DNA from: Sunxiuqinia sp965230765
GTDB lineage: Bacteria > Bacteroidota > Bacteroidia > Bacteroidales > Prolixibacteraceae
NCBI GenBank assembly: GCA_965230765.1
Contig: CBDDLR010000001.1
Span: 1,178,001 to 1,242,000 of the forward strand
Reading direction: 5' to 3'
Length of the DNA stretch: 64,000 nt
The notes under the pieces were generated by a model that was not told the DNA's origin, made no database searches, and saw nothing but the letters and a program-made list of their open reading frames with translations. Both the position numbers and the translations under genes were made by a program. Shown here in pieces: positions 1 through 8,853 of the stretch. Numbering within the stretch: the first letter of the stretch is position 1; the number at the start of each line of letters is the position of its first letter.

Positions 1-1401
1 TGCAGAATTTTCTTACAGGATGGATATTCACCAGCTCCGTTCAAGGCACAAAATATGTCGCTAAATTCGTTTGCCAGTCATGAGGGGTTGGAGCTGGGCA
101 GGGCACAGGCTGTTCAGGCTGAAGCGTGTGGCATTCCTTGTCTGAGTGCCATGAACCCGATCTTGTTGAAACCAACCAGCCAAAAAAGTGCGCAAGTGGT
201 TTTAAACGGGAAGCCAATGGGTGATCAGTCGGCCCGTGAATACTTCTTGAAAACCGACCGTGATTTTTTGTTTGCTGAAGCCATGAAAGCCTGGAAATCG
301 TTGGATGAAAAATACAACCCCATTGTGATGGAAGGGGCCGGTAGCATTTCCGAAGTAAACCTTTGGGACAAGGATATTACCAACATGCGGGTGGCGTTGG
401 AAACCGGATCGCCAACCATTTTAATTGCCGATATCGATCGGGGAGGTGTGTTTGGCAGCGTTTATGGTACAATCAAGCTGTTGCCTGAAGAAGAGCGTAA
501 GTTGATAAAAGGAATTTTGATCAATAAATTTCGTGGTGATATTAGCCTGTTTGATGAAGGAAGTAAAACACTGGAAGAACTTACAGGAATACCAGTGATT
601 GGTGTCGTCCCATATTTCTCAGATATTCATATTGAGCAGGAAGACAGCGTGGTAATCGATTACAAGCGGGGCAGCAGCGGAAAGAATAAAATCAATGTTG
701 CAGTGGTGTTACTGAGGCACATGTCCAATTTCACAGACTTCAATATGTTGGAGCGAATGCCAGATGTCAATTTGTATTATTCAGCCAATCCCACTGAAAT
801 TGAACAGGCAGATATTGTTTTGGTTCCCGGCTCAAAAAATACCATTTCAGACTTGATGCACCTGCGTGAAAACGGATTGGCAAAAGCCATTTTGCGGTCT
901 GCCGAAGATGGCAAAGGTGTATATGGAATTTGTGGTGGCTATCAAATCTTGGGTAAAGAAATACGTGATCCCGACAGCGTGGAAGGGAATGTGGAGACGA
1001 TGCCTGGGCTTGGACTGCTTCCGGTTGTAACCACGCTGAGTAAGGAAAAACGGACTGTTCAAACCCTGTTTCAATTTCGAGAAAGAGAGGAAGAATGCAG
1101 CGGTTATGAAATTCACATGGGTGAAACTACTTTGCTCAGTGCAGATTCACTTTGCAACTTAGAAGATGGTTCAGAGGATGGTTGTTTCGTTTCTCCCAAG
1201 CTTTGGGGAACATACCTTCACGGTATTCTTGACAATAAAACGGTGATAGAAGAAATCCTAAAAGCAAATGCTTTGGAAGCGGATGTTTCTGAATTTGATT
1301 ACCAGGCATTCAAGGAAGAGCAATACAATAAATTGGCCGACCATGTTCGGACATCTATTGACATGGACTATGTATATTCATTTTTAAAAACTGAAGAATG
1401 A
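1..1401 (+). CDS. cobQ: Cobyric acid synthase, 5' end cut by window edge
   Basis: Glutamine-dependent amidase that converts adenosylcobyrinic a,c-diamide to cobyric acid in cobalamin synthesis (cytoplasm). The reading frame is open from base 1, and the residues before the first ATG at 55 (CRIFLQDGYSPAPFKAQNMS) match the conserved N-terminus of CobQ. The real start therefore lies upstream of the window, and ATG 55 is internal. An N-terminal P-loop-type amidotransferase-associated half (VMEGAGSISEVNL, IADIDRGGVF) is followed by a class I glutamine amidotransferase half with the nucleophile context GICGGYQILG near 915-945 and the catalytic His context GTYLHGIL near 1210. The stop overlaps the next start by 4 bp (ATGA), so the two genes are translationally coupled. 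Only a few residues are missing on the left. High certainty. Confidence 0.95.
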   Translation, partial: CRIFLQDGYSPAPFKAQNMSLNSFASHEGLELGRAQAVQAEACGIPCLSAMNPILLKPTSQKSAQVVLNGKPMGDQSAREYFLKTDRDFLFAEAMKAWKSLDEKYNPIVMEGAGSISEVNLWDKDITNMRVALETGSPTILIADIDRGGVFGSVYGTIKLLPEEERKLIKGILINKFRGDISLFDEGSKTLEELTGIPVIGVVPYFSDIHIEQEDSVVIDYKRGSSGKNKINVAVVLLRHMSNFTDFNMLERMPDVNLYYSANPTEIEQADIVLVPGSKNTISDLMHLRENGLAKAILRSAEDGKGVYGICGGYQILGKEIRDPDSVEGNVETMPGLGLLPVVTTLSKEKRTVQTLFQFREREEECSGYEIHMGETTLLSADSLCNLEDGSEDGCFVSPKLWGTYLHGILDNKTVIEEILKANALEADVSEFDYQAFKEEQYNKLADHVRTSIDMDYVYSFLKTEE

Positions 1402-2432
1402 TTTATGGGCATGGCGATAATCAACAACAGTATTCGGTCAAATTAAAAGCGGATTTTAGTTCAAATGTGCGTTTTGACGGATGCCCAGAAAAACTACTCG
1501 AACACCTAAAAAATAAAACCGGGCTAATTGCAAATTACCCGGAACCAGATGGAGCTTCATTAAAAAAAATGATTGCTGACAAGTACGGTCTGAACGTTCA
1601 GCAGGTTTTGATTTGTAACGGTTCTTCCGATGGATTTTACCAAATAGCACAAACATTTTCGGGCTGTCAGTCTGCAATTTTGTACCCTTCATTTTCTGAA
1701 TATGAAGACGCTTGCAGGATGAATAAACATCAGCTTGGTTTTTTCTTGAAGGAAGAATTAGGCTCTTACAGTTTCTCAAATACAGACCTGGTTTGGTTTG
1801 GCAATCCGAACAATCCAGATGGGCACGTTTTTGATTTAAAGCTTATTGAGAATTTGCTGAAAAAAAATCCGAATGCAAATTTTGTAATTGATGAGGCCTT
1901 TGTTGAAATGTCCAATAAAGTAACTTCTGCAATTCACTTACTTCAACGGTTTCAAAACCTGGTCATCTGTCAATCGCTTACTAAAACATATGGCATTCCC
2001 GGACTTAGACTCGGCTATATTCTAGGCAATGAAGAAATTATCAGAAAACTCGATCAGTTTACCAGACCGTGGTCAGTCAATTCGTTGGCTATTGAAGCAG
2101 GTCGTTTTATTCTTAACCATAGCGAAGAATTAAAACCGGATGTGCAGCAATTGATGAGCGACAGCAAAGTTTTACAGAGAAAAGTCGATACGATAGAAGG
2201 ATTTACAGTGATTCCGTCTGATACTGGTTTTTTCCTGGTTGAAATAGCAAATAGTTCTGTAGCCGATTTACAAAACTATCTCTTGAAACACCAGCTATCC
2301 ATTCGGGATGCTTCAAACTTTCGTGGGCTGGATGAACAGTTTTTTCGGGTAGGTATTCAATCTGAAGAAAAGAATGAACAACTGGTAAAAGCATTGCAGG
2401 GATTTGCCGTTCAAGTTAAGCCAGAACTATGA
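1398..2432 (+). CDS. PLP aminotransferase-fold enzyme, CobD/CobC-like threonine-phosphate decarboxylase
   Basis: A 344-residue fold-type I PLP enzyme of the histidinol-phosphate aminotransferase family. Visible features are WFGNPNNPDG (cofactor-ring and substrate loop), FVIDEAFVEM (PLP pyridine Asp) and SLTKTYGIPGLRLGYIL (Schiff-base Lys plus phosphate-binding Arg). Position between cobQ (4-bp overlap) and cbiB (4-bp overlap, ATGA at 2429) argues for L-threonine-O-3-phosphate decarboxylase, which makes the aminopropanol phosphate used by CbiB. Called cobD in Salmonella and cobC in Pseudomonas, so I give no symbol. Histidinol-phosphate aminotransferase is the alternative, made unlikely by the context. 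Confidence 0.85.
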   Translation: MIYGHGDNQQQYSVKLKADFSSNVRFDGCPEKLLEHLKNKTGLIANYPEPDGASLKKMIADKYGLNVQQVLICNGSSDGFYQIAQTFSGCQSAILYPSFSEYEDACRMNKHQLGFFLKEELGSYSFSNTDLVWFGNPNNPDGHVFDLKLIENLLKKNPNANFVIDEAFVEMSNKVTSAIHLLQRFQNLVICQSLTKTYGIPGLRLGYILGNEEIIRKLDQFTRPWSVNSLAIEAGRFILNHSEELKPDVQQLMSDSKVLQRKVDTIEGFTVIPSDTGFFLVEIANSSVADLQNYLLKHQLSIRDASNFRGLDEQFFRVGIQSEEKNEQLVKALQGFAVQVKPEL

Positions 2433-3367
2433 ATGCTGAACACTTGATCATACCACTATTGATTGGTTTCTTTCTGGACTGTATTCTGGGTGATCCCAGG
2501 TGGCTGCCCCATCCCATACGTTTTTTTGGCTGGTCAATAACACAGCTTGAAAAGGTGTTCAACAGCGGGAGAAACAGAAAGTTGAAAGGGGCACTATGCT
2601 CCTTGTTCCTTATGGGCGTATGCTGGGCTGTATTCTTTTTCACTTTCGAACAATTAAAAGCGAATAAACTGGTGTTCCTGATCTTCGCCTCGGTTGGTGT
2701 TTTTTATGGTTTGGCCAATCGCAGTTTGATCTATGAATCGTGGCTGGTTATCAGGGCACTGCGGTTTGATGGCTTGGAGCAGGCGCGTAAGCAGCTTTCG
2801 TTTATCGTGGGCAGGGACACTTCAACCTTGAACGAACAACAGATTCGTACGGCTGTGCTAGAAACCATGTCCGAAAACCTGAGTGACGGGGTGATTGCCC
2901 CATTGTTCTATTATGCAATTGGCGGTGTACCCCTAATGTTTGCTTTCAAGATGGTGAGTACGCTGGACTCGATGATTGGGTACAAGAACGATCGATACAA
3001 GCAGTTTGGCTGGTTTGCTGCCCGCTTTGATGATTTGTTGAATTTAATTCCTGCTCGCTTAACAGCCTTGCTAATGGTACTTGTCAGCTTAAGCCGAAGT
3101 GGTTTTGTTCATACCATTAAGTATGGAAGCAAACACAGCAGTCCAAATGCTGGCTATCCGGAAGCGGCTTTAGCAGGGATTTTAAAATGTCGGTTTGGGG
3201 GACCGAATGTTTATCATGGCAAACTGATTGAAAAACCCTACATCGGTCATATCGAAAAGCAGCTAACAGAAGAAGATTTTCACAAGGCCTGTTACGTGAA
3301 CATAGCTTCAACTGCTTTGCTAATCATTTTGCTTTGTTTGTACGCCTGGCTTTCAAGTTTCGCCTGA
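2429..3367 (+). CDS. cbiB: Adenosylcobinamide-phosphate synthase CbiB
   Basis: Integral membrane enzyme joining (R)-1-amino-2-propanol phosphate to adenosylcobyric acid. It is 312 residues, normal for the family. The N-terminus LIIPLLIGFFLDCILGDPRWLPHPIRFFGW carries the family's GDP-x-x-x-PHP block, and SDGVIAPLFYYAIGG and MVSTLDSMIGYKNDRY are typical CbiB core motifs. Hydrophobic stretches lie near residues 3-16, 55-90, 150-175, 210-225 and 290-311. It is the last gene of the cobalamin operon visible here and converges on polA with a 3-bp gap. High certainty. Confidence 0.95.
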   Translation: MNAEHLIIPLLIGFFLDCILGDPRWLPHPIRFFGWSITQLEKVFNSGRNRKLKGALCSLFLMGVCWAVFFFTFEQLKANKLVFLIFASVGVFYGLANRSLIYESWLVIRALRFDGLEQARKQLSFIVGRDTSTLNEQQIRTAVLETMSENLSDGVIAPLFYYAIGGVPLMFAFKMVSTLDSMIGYKNDRYKQFGWFAARFDDLLNLIPARLTALLMVLVSLSRSGFVHTIKYGSKHSSPNAGYPEAALAGILKCRFGGPNVYHGKLIEKPYIGHIEKQLTEEDFHKACYVNIASTALLIILLCLYAWLSSFA

Positions 3368-3370
3368 AGA

Positions 3371-6151
3371 CTAATGAGCCTCCAGCCAGTTGCTTGCAGA
3401 ATTCATTTCTACGGTTAGCGGCAGGCCAATCTCAACGGCTTTTTCCATTTGCTCCTTCACAATTTGTTGTACCTGTTCAACTTCGCTTTTGGGTACGTCA
3501 AAGTTCAATTCATCATGAACCTGCAGGGTCATCTTGGCTTGTAGCTTTTGCGTTTTTAGCTCATTCCAGATATTGATCATTGCCAGCTTAATGATGTCGG
3601 CAGCTGATCCCTGGATTGGGGCATTAATAGCGTTTCGTTCGGCAACACCTCTTACCACAGCATTGGCGGAGTTAATGTCTTTCAGGTAGCGACGCCTTCC
3701 CATGATTGTTTCAACGAACCCTTTTTCACGAGCAAGATCGATACTGTCGTTCATGTATTTTTTTACATTGGGGAAGTTCTCAAAGTAGCCGTCAATAAGT
3801 TGCTTGGCTTCAGTTCTGGAAATGTTTAGTCGCTCAGACAAACCAAAAGCCGAGATGCCATAAATGATACCAAAGTTAGCTGTTTTAGCTTTTCTTCGCA
3901 TATCGGAAGAAACTTCATCAAGTGGCACTTTGTATATTTTAGAAGAAGTGGTAGAATGAATATCTTCATTGTTTTGGAAGGCCTTCATCATGGATTCATC
4001 CTTGCTCAAAGCTGCCATAATCCTCAGTTCAATTTGGGAATAGTCGGCAGACAAAAACAGATGATCATCATCCGAAGCCGTAAAAGCTTTACGAATTTCC
4101 CGTCCTTCCGCATCGCGGATGGGGATGTTTTGAAGGTTTGGATTGGTGGAACTCAAACGCCCGGTGGCGGCAACAGCCTGATTGTATGAAGTGTGTATCT
4201 TTTTCGTTCGTGGATTAATCAACTGAGGCAAGGCTTCAACATAGGTAGAAAGCAGCTTTTTCAAACCACGGAAATCCAAAATTTTGGAAACTATCGGATG
4301 ACGATCGACTAACTTTGACAACACATCTTCCGAAGTAGAGTATTGCTTGGTTTTGGTCTTTTTTGCTTTGTCGTCAATCTTCAGCTTTTCGAACAGGATA
4401 GGTCCCAATTGCTTGGGCGATGAGATGTTGAAATCTTCTCCCGCCAGATCTTTGATCTCGCGCTCCAGGTCGATCAACTGATGACGCAGGGTTTCTGCAT
4501 ACTCTTCCAGTTCTTTGGTGTTCAGGCTCACCCCTGCCATTTCCATATCTGCTAGAACGGGGATAAGTGGCATTTCAATTTCTTCAAATACTTTACGAAC
4601 ACCGTTTTTATCAAGAAGCGGATCAAGAGCATGTTTCAATTGAAGGGTGAGGTCAGCATCTTCGCTGGCATAATCGCAAAGTTTTTCGATGGGCACTTGT
4701 CTCATGCTCAGCTGGTTTCTGCCTTTCTTTCCAATCAGGGCTTCGGTTTCTACCTTTTGGTAATTCAAATAGGTTTCGCACAAATAATCCAGGTTGTGCC
4801 GCAACTCAGGTTGAATCAAATAGTGCGCAATCATGGTGTCGTAAACTTTGCCTTTTACATCAATGCCATATTGATTCAACATCAGAATGTCGTACTTAAT
4901 ATTTTGCCCTACTTTTTGAATGTTTTCGTCCTCAAAGATCAAACGGAATTCTTCAAGAATTTTCTGAGCTTCTTCACGCTCTTTTGGGACAGGCACACAA
5001 TAAGCCTCACCTTTTCTGAATGAAAAAGACAAACACACAATCTCGGATGTATGTGGATTAAGTCCTGTAGTTTCTGTGTCGAAGCAAAATTCTTTTTGCA
5101 CCGAAAGTTCAGCTTTTAAACTGGCGCGTTGCATGGCATTTTCAGCCAGATAATATTCATGAGGTGTGTTTTCAATATTGGCAAGATCGGTAGTTGCAGC
5201 AAGCTCTTCTGGAGCGCCACCGAACAATGTGCCTTGCTCAAATGAAGGTGCTTCGGTTTTCGGGGCATCTCCCAAACGCTGTACAAAAGTTCGAAATTCC
5301 AGTTCATTAAATATTTTCCTGAGTTCCGCACTATTGGCTTCTTCTTTTAATAAGGTCTTTTCATCAAAATCAACAGGTACATCCTGTATAATTTCCACCA
5401 GTTTTCGGGAAAGGCGCACCTGTTCTTCATGGTTCACCAGGTTTTCTTTTTGCTTACCTTTTAGTTCTTCAATGTGCTCGTACAGGCCATCAACTGTTTT
5501 GTAATTCGAAATGAGCTTCATGGCTGTTTTGGGTCCGATACCAGGACAGCCGGGGATATTGTCTGCCGTATCACCCATCAATCCCAGCACATCAATCACT
5601 TGCCAGGGTTCTTCAACCAAAAAGTTCTCTTTCACTTCATCAATTCCCCATATCTGTGCTTCATCCGAGCCACGTCCGGGCTTGTACATGAAAATATTTT
5701 CAGAAACCAGCTGGGCATAATCCTTGTCCGGGGTCATCATGTACACCTGATAACCTTCCTTTTCCCCTTTTTTCGCCAGCGTGCCAATCACATCGTCAGC
5801 CTCAAAACCTTCCTTCTCTAAAATTGGGATGTTGTATGCCTCAATAATTTTACGGACCCAGGGAATGGACTTGCGCAAATCTTCCGGCATTTCTTCCCGA
5901 TTGGCTTTGTATTCTTTAAACATTTCGTGCCTGAACGTTGGGGCATGCATATCAAAAACCACTGCAATGTGTGTTGGGTCTTCTTTTTTAAGAAGCTGTT
6001 CAAGGGTGTTTACAAACCCATACATAGCAGAGGTGTTCAGCCCTTTTGAGTTGAAGCGGGGTGCGCGTATGAACGCAAAATAGGAGCGATAAATCAATGC
6101 ATAAGCGTCGAGCAAAAACAGACGACTATTGTTTTCTTTTTGTTCAGGCAT
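3371..6151 (-). CDS. polA: DNA polymerase I
   Basis: 926-residue three-domain DNA polymerase I for Okazaki fragment maturation and repair. The N-terminal 5' nuclease (about 1-270) has FEADDVIGTLA and GDTADNIPGCPGIGPKTA (metal-binding acids and helix-hairpin-helix). The 3'-5' exonuclease is apparently active, since the acidic DTETTGL motif lies near residue 355. The polymerase domain has motif A SADYSQIELRI near 697, the O-helix KTANFGIIYG and motif C QVHDELNFD near 884. Many bacterial PolA proteins have lost the exonuclease residues; this one keeps them. It begins 9 bp after queD on the same strand and is probably co-transcribed with it. Confidence 0.98.
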   Translation of the reverse strand: MPEQKENNSRLFLLDAYALIYRSYFAFIRAPRFNSKGLNTSAMYGFVNTLEQLLKKEDPTHIAVVFDMHAPTFRHEMFKEYKANREEMPEDLRKSIPWVRKIIEAYNIPILEKEGFEADDVIGTLAKKGEKEGYQVYMMTPDKDYAQLVSENIFMYKPGRGSDEAQIWGIDEVKENFLVEEPWQVIDVLGLMGDTADNIPGCPGIGPKTAMKLISNYKTVDGLYEHIEELKGKQKENLVNHEEQVRLSRKLVEIIQDVPVDFDEKTLLKEEANSAELRKIFNELEFRTFVQRLGDAPKTEAPSFEQGTLFGGAPEELAATTDLANIENTPHEYYLAENAMQRASLKAELSVQKEFCFDTETTGLNPHTSEIVCLSFSFRKGEAYCVPVPKEREEAQKILEEFRLIFEDENIQKVGQNIKYDILMLNQYGIDVKGKVYDTMIAHYLIQPELRHNLDYLCETYLNYQKVETEALIGKKGRNQLSMRQVPIEKLCDYASEDADLTLQLKHALDPLLDKNGVRKVFEEIEMPLIPVLADMEMAGVSLNTKELEEYAETLRHQLIDLEREIKDLAGEDFNISSPKQLGPILFEKLKIDDKAKKTKTKQYSTSEDVLSKLVDRHPIVSKILDFRGLKKLLSTYVEALPQLINPRTKKIHTSYNQAVAATGRLSSTNPNLQNIPIRDAEGREIRKAFTASDDDHLFLSADYSQIELRIMAALSKDESMMKAFQNNEDIHSTTSSKIYKVPLDEVSSDMRRKAKTANFGIIYGISAFGLSERLNISRTEAKQLIDGYFENFPNVKKYMNDSIDLAREKGFVETIMGRRRYLKDINSANAVVRGVAERNAINAPIQGSAADIIKLAMINIWNELKTQKLQAKMTLQVHDELNFDVPKSEVEQVQQIVKEQMEKAVEIGLPLTVEMNSASNWLEAH

Positions 6152-6160
6152 GTCGTGTTT

Positions 6161-6610
6161 TTAAGGATTATCAGAAGCAAACCATTCGGCAAATGAATTA
6201 CTGGTTTCATATAGGCGAACAGCAAATAGTTCAAGTTGTTCAGGTAGTACAGTTTTCAATTTTTCAGCAATATAAATCACCAGGTTTTCAGTGGTTGGCT
6301 GAAAATTTACTACATGATGGCGTTCATACATCTCGCCTAAATCAACCAGTTTTTCATGGGCGTCAGCGTTGTTTATCATCAACGAGTGATCAAACGGATC
6401 GACAATTTCTTTTTTGATCAGTTTTTTTAGCTGGCTGAAGTCGAACACCATCCCATCTTTTGGGTTTCCAGGTTCGTGAAGTGGTTCGCCCAAAAGCGTT
6501 ACCTGAAGTTTATAGGAATGCCCATGAATATTCCTGCAAAGGCCATCGTAGTTAGACAATGCATGAGACATTTCAAAACCGAATTGTTTGGTTACCCGAA
6601 TTTTTGCCAT
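6161..6610 (-). CDS. queD: 6-pyruvoyl-tetrahydropterin synthase / 6-carboxytetrahydropterin synthase family
   Basis: 149-residue T-fold pterin enzyme. Zinc ligands are visible as FEMSHAL and the HGHSYKL pair, with the catalytic Cys just before them (LCRNIHGHSY) and the substrate Glu in QPTTENL. In most bacteria this family converts 7,8-dihydroneopterin triphosphate to 6-carboxytetrahydropterin on the queuosine route. A folate-bypass or pyruvoyl-tetrahydropterin role cannot be excluded from sequence alone. It precedes polA by 9 bp, and no queuosine partner gene is adjacent. Confidence 0.85.
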   Translation of the reverse strand: MAKIRVTKQFGFEMSHALSNYDGLCRNIHGHSYKLQVTLLGEPLHEPGNPKDGMVFDFSQLKKLIKKEIVDPFDHSLMINNADAHEKLVDLGEMYERHHVVNFQPTTENLVIYIAEKLKTVLPEQLELFAVRLYETSNSFAEWFASDNP

Positions 6611-6662
6611 AGTGTTTCAATTGAGAAACCGAAATTATAAAACAATCTTGCAATAACGAAAA

Positions 6663-6684
6663 AAGCCGGTAAAATCACCGGCTT
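6663..6684 (-). terminator. Rho-independent terminator after the ArsR gene
   Basis: AAGCCGGT and ACCGGCTT form an 8-bp stem with a 6-nt loop, followed on the minus strand by a T run. It closes the ArsR transcript before queD, so queD/polA have a separate promoter. Confidence 0.85.
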
Positions 6685-6708
6685 CATTATCTTGTAAAAC
6701 TGAAATTT

Positions 6709-7011
6709 TTATTCACAGGTGCATTTCTGCAAGCAATCAATTACTTGACTTAGAACATCGTGTTTCATGAAATAAAATGTATTTTTTCCTTCACGACGTG
6801 AGCACAAAACGCCTTTATCTTTTAAAATACCAAGATGATGTGAAGTGGTAGATTGCTCAATGCCGAGCAATTCATGGATTTCGGTCACAGTCAATTTTTT
6901 TCCACCTTCCAGGTGTTTCAAAATGGCGATGCGCATTGGATGAGCAATGGCTTTTAGCATGTTTGCTGCCATGTCCAGACGATCGGCATCAAGTTCAGGT
7001 ATTGGTATCAT
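6709..7011 (-). CDS. ArsR-family winged-helix regulator
   Basis: 100-residue winged-helix DNA-binding protein. AIAHPMRIAILKHL opens the domain, and EIHELLGIEQSTTSHHLGILKDKGVL is the recognition helix region. Cysteines sit at the wing (VLCSRR) and clustered at the C-terminus (DCLQKCTCE), so metal or redox sensing is possible, but no standard ArsR metal box (ELCVCDL) is seen. It is monocistronic, with a minus-strand TAnnTTTG box 20 bp upstream, and divergent from the polyprenyl synthetase gene. Target unknown. Confidence 0.9.
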   Translation of the reverse strand: MIPIPELDADRLDMAANMLKAIAHPMRIAILKHLEGGKKLTVTEIHELLGIEQSTTSHHLGILKDKGVLCSRREGKNTFYFMKHDVLSQVIDCLQKCTCE

Positions 7012-7031
7012 GATATAAGATTTAACAAATG

Positions 7032-7039
7032 CAAATATA
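7032..7039 (-). promoter_or_regulatory. TAnnTTTG -7 box for the ArsR gene
   Basis: CAAATATA on the plus strand reads TATATTTG on the minus strand, the Bacteroidota -7 consensus, about 20 bp before the ArsR start. No convincing -33 TTTG is seen. Confidence 0.55.
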
Positions 7040-7145
7040 TAACTATTTAATTTTATCTAAAAGAAATTCAGTGGGATAGCTCTTTTTTTAGAATGAATTA
7101 AAATATTCACTGCCGGATTGAAGGAAATAAAGTCATATTATTTGC

Positions 7146-7153
7146 TATTTTTG
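7146..7153 (+). promoter_or_regulatory. TAnnTTTG -7 box for the polyprenyl synthetase
   Basis: TATTTTTG lies 22 bp before the ATG at 7176. It matches the Bacteroidota sigma-ABfr -7 consensus; the -33 element is unclear. Confidence 0.55.
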
Positions 7154-7175
7154 ATCCGTTCGAAAAAATGGACAG

Positions 7176-8150
7176 ATGACTTCATTGGATATCATTAAAT
7201 CACCAATTAAAAATGAGTTGAAAGAGTTTGAGGACTATTTCAAAAAGACTGTGCAGAGTGATATCCCATTGCTTTCAGTAATCATCAGATATATTTTGCG
7301 AAAAAAGGGCAAGCAAATGCGCCCGATGTTTGTTTTTCTCACGGCTAAAATGTGTGGCGAGTTTAATGAAAGTTCGTACATGGCGGCTTCTTCCATTGAG
7401 TTGTTGCACACCGCCACACTCGTACACGATGATGTGGTGGATGAGTCTTACGAGCGCAGGGGAAGTTTTTCAATTAATGCACTGTGGAAAAACAAATTGG
7501 CGGTTCTGGTTGGTGATTATATTTTGGCGAGAGGATTGCTTCTCAATCTTGATAATCACAAGTACAGTTTTCTGCAATTGATAAGCCGCTCGGTGAAAGA
7601 TATGAGTGAAGGTGAAATCCTTCAAATGCGCAAAAGCCGGAAGCTGGATATTGACTATGACACCTATTACGAGATCATTCGCAAGAAAACAGCTTCATTG
7701 ATTGCAACCAGTATGGCGATTGGTGCTGCATCTGTTTCTGAAGATCAGGAACTGGTGGAGAAAATGTTTGAAATTGGTATGGACGTTGGAATTGCTTTCC
7801 AGATTAAAGACGACATTTTTGACTACCAGTCGAAAGGTGTTTTAGGAAAACCAACCGGAAATGACATTAAAGAAAAGAAAATTACTCTCCCTTTACTTTA
7901 TGTGTTGAGTAATTCAACTGAAAAAGAAAAGCGGCGCATACTACACCAGGTAAAAAGAAAGCATAAAAACACAGCAAAAGTTCAGGAACTGGTAAAGCTG
8001 GTTGTTGACAGGGGTGGTTTGGATTATGCAACCGAACAAATGAACCTGTACCGTGACAGGGCAATTAAAAATATTAATGAATTGCCTGAATCCGATTCCC
8101 GCAAAGCCCTTGTTGAACTGGTGAATTATGTGACAACGAGGAAGAAATAG
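7176..8150 (+). CDS. All-trans polyprenyl diphosphate synthase
   Basis: 324-residue trans-isoprenyl diphosphate synthase making the long prenyl chain for menaquinone. The first aspartate-rich motif is HDDVVDESYERRG near residue 88, with GKQMRP as substrate-binding segment upstream. The second aspartate motif is FQIKDDIFDYQ near 210. Residues before the first DDxxD are small or aliphatic rather than bulky, which fits a medium or long-chain product, probably octaprenyl. Monocistronic, divergent from the ArsR gene. Confidence 0.92.
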   Translation: MTSLDIIKSPIKNELKEFEDYFKKTVQSDIPLLSVIIRYILRKKGKQMRPMFVFLTAKMCGEFNESSYMAASSIELLHTATLVHDDVVDESYERRGSFSINALWKNKLAVLVGDYILARGLLLNLDNHKYSFLQLISRSVKDMSEGEILQMRKSRKLDIDYDTYYEIIRKKTASLIATSMAIGAASVSEDQELVEKMFEIGMDVGIAFQIKDDIFDYQSKGVLGKPTGNDIKEKKITLPLLYVLSNSTEKEKRRILHQVKRKHKNTAKVQELVKLVVDRGGLDYATEQMNLYRDRAIKNINELPESDSRKALVELVNYVTTRKK

Positions 8151-8151
8151 G

Positions 8152-8499
8152 TTATTGAATTATGTTTTTAAGATCTTTCTCTAGTCTGGGAATACTTCCT
8201 TTTATTATTTGAAAAACTTCTTCAGCGTCTACTCCAAAATAATTGTGAGCAATTATATTTCTAAAATTTTTGATGTTCGGCCAATCAATGGTATTTTCTG
8301 TTTCAATTTTTAAGTCTTCTGATATTTTTTCAACCATTTCCCCTATCACTATGAAGTTCATCAAGGTAGCATCAAAGCTTAGTGAATCAATATTGAATTC
8401 ATCAGCGTTCTTGAATTTTGAAGAATATAATTTTATCTTCTGAATAGCTTCAAGAATATTTAAAATACAGTTGTGATCTTTTAAGCCAATATTAGGCAT
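8152..8499 (-). CDS. HepT-like RNase/antitoxin-system subunit (DUF86)
   Basis: 115-residue alpha-helical HepT/DUF86 protein. The motif RNIIAHNYFG near the C-terminus is the RxxxxHxY active site of this HEPN group. In HepT-MntA modules the nuclease is silenced when its partner AMPylates the tyrosine in this motif. The gene starts inside the MntA-like gene (8-bp overlap), the usual toxin-antitoxin arrangement. It ends 1 bp from the convergent polyprenyl synthetase stop. Function assigned from family knowledge and pairing. Confidence 0.88.
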   Translation of the reverse strand: MPNIGLKDHNCILNILEAIQKIKLYSSKFKNADEFNIDSLSFDATLMNFIVIGEMVEKISEDLKIETENTIDWPNIKNFRNIIAHNYFGVDAEEVFQIIKGSIPRLEKDLKNIIQ

Positions 8500-8791
8500 A
8501 TTTTACTTCGCTAAGGATTTGATTTTTGAAAATTGGTTTTATGTACTTTTCCCGGCAAATGTCAACTGAAATATTGAATTGAGCTTGTATCTCATCCCTG
8601 AGTTCTTTCTTTACCTGAGATAAGTTTGGTGTGCCTGTTTCAAATTCAACCAACAAATCAATGTCACTTTGCTGATTTTGCTCGTCTCTTGCAATCGACC
8701 CAAAAACCCCAATTTTTATGAGATGATATTTTCTGAATAATTGAGATTTATTTTTACTCAGATACAATAATATTTCCTCTTTGTCAGGCAT
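8492..8791 (-). CDS. MntA-like minimal nucleotidyltransferase (antitoxin)
   Basis: 99-residue minimal nucleotidyltransferase. GVFGSIARDEQNQQSDIDLLVEF has the diagnostic GS...DxD active site. It is first in a two-gene unit with the HepT-like gene, so the expected job is AMPylation of HepT. Both acidic residues are present, which suggests activity. The pair sits between housekeeping genes and shows no mobile-element remains. Confidence 0.88.
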   Translation of the reverse strand: MPDKEEILLYLSKNKSQLFRKYHLIKIGVFGSIARDEQNQQSDIDLLVEFETGTPNLSQVKKELRDEIQAQFNISVDICREKYIKPIFKNQILSEVKYA

Positions 8792-8853
8792 AAACTCTTT
8801 TAAATCAAAAATATAAAAAATAATAAAACAAAATGTTGTGTAATTTTCCCAAC

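Noticed and set aside
1..60. Possible cobalamin riboswitch before cobQ
   Set aside because: The first bases are still coding (conserved CobQ N-terminus). Any riboswitch would lie outside the window.
3334..3576. Plus-strand open frame across the cbiB-polA junction
   Set aside because: It overlaps polA on the other strand and resembles nothing. It is a shadow of polA.
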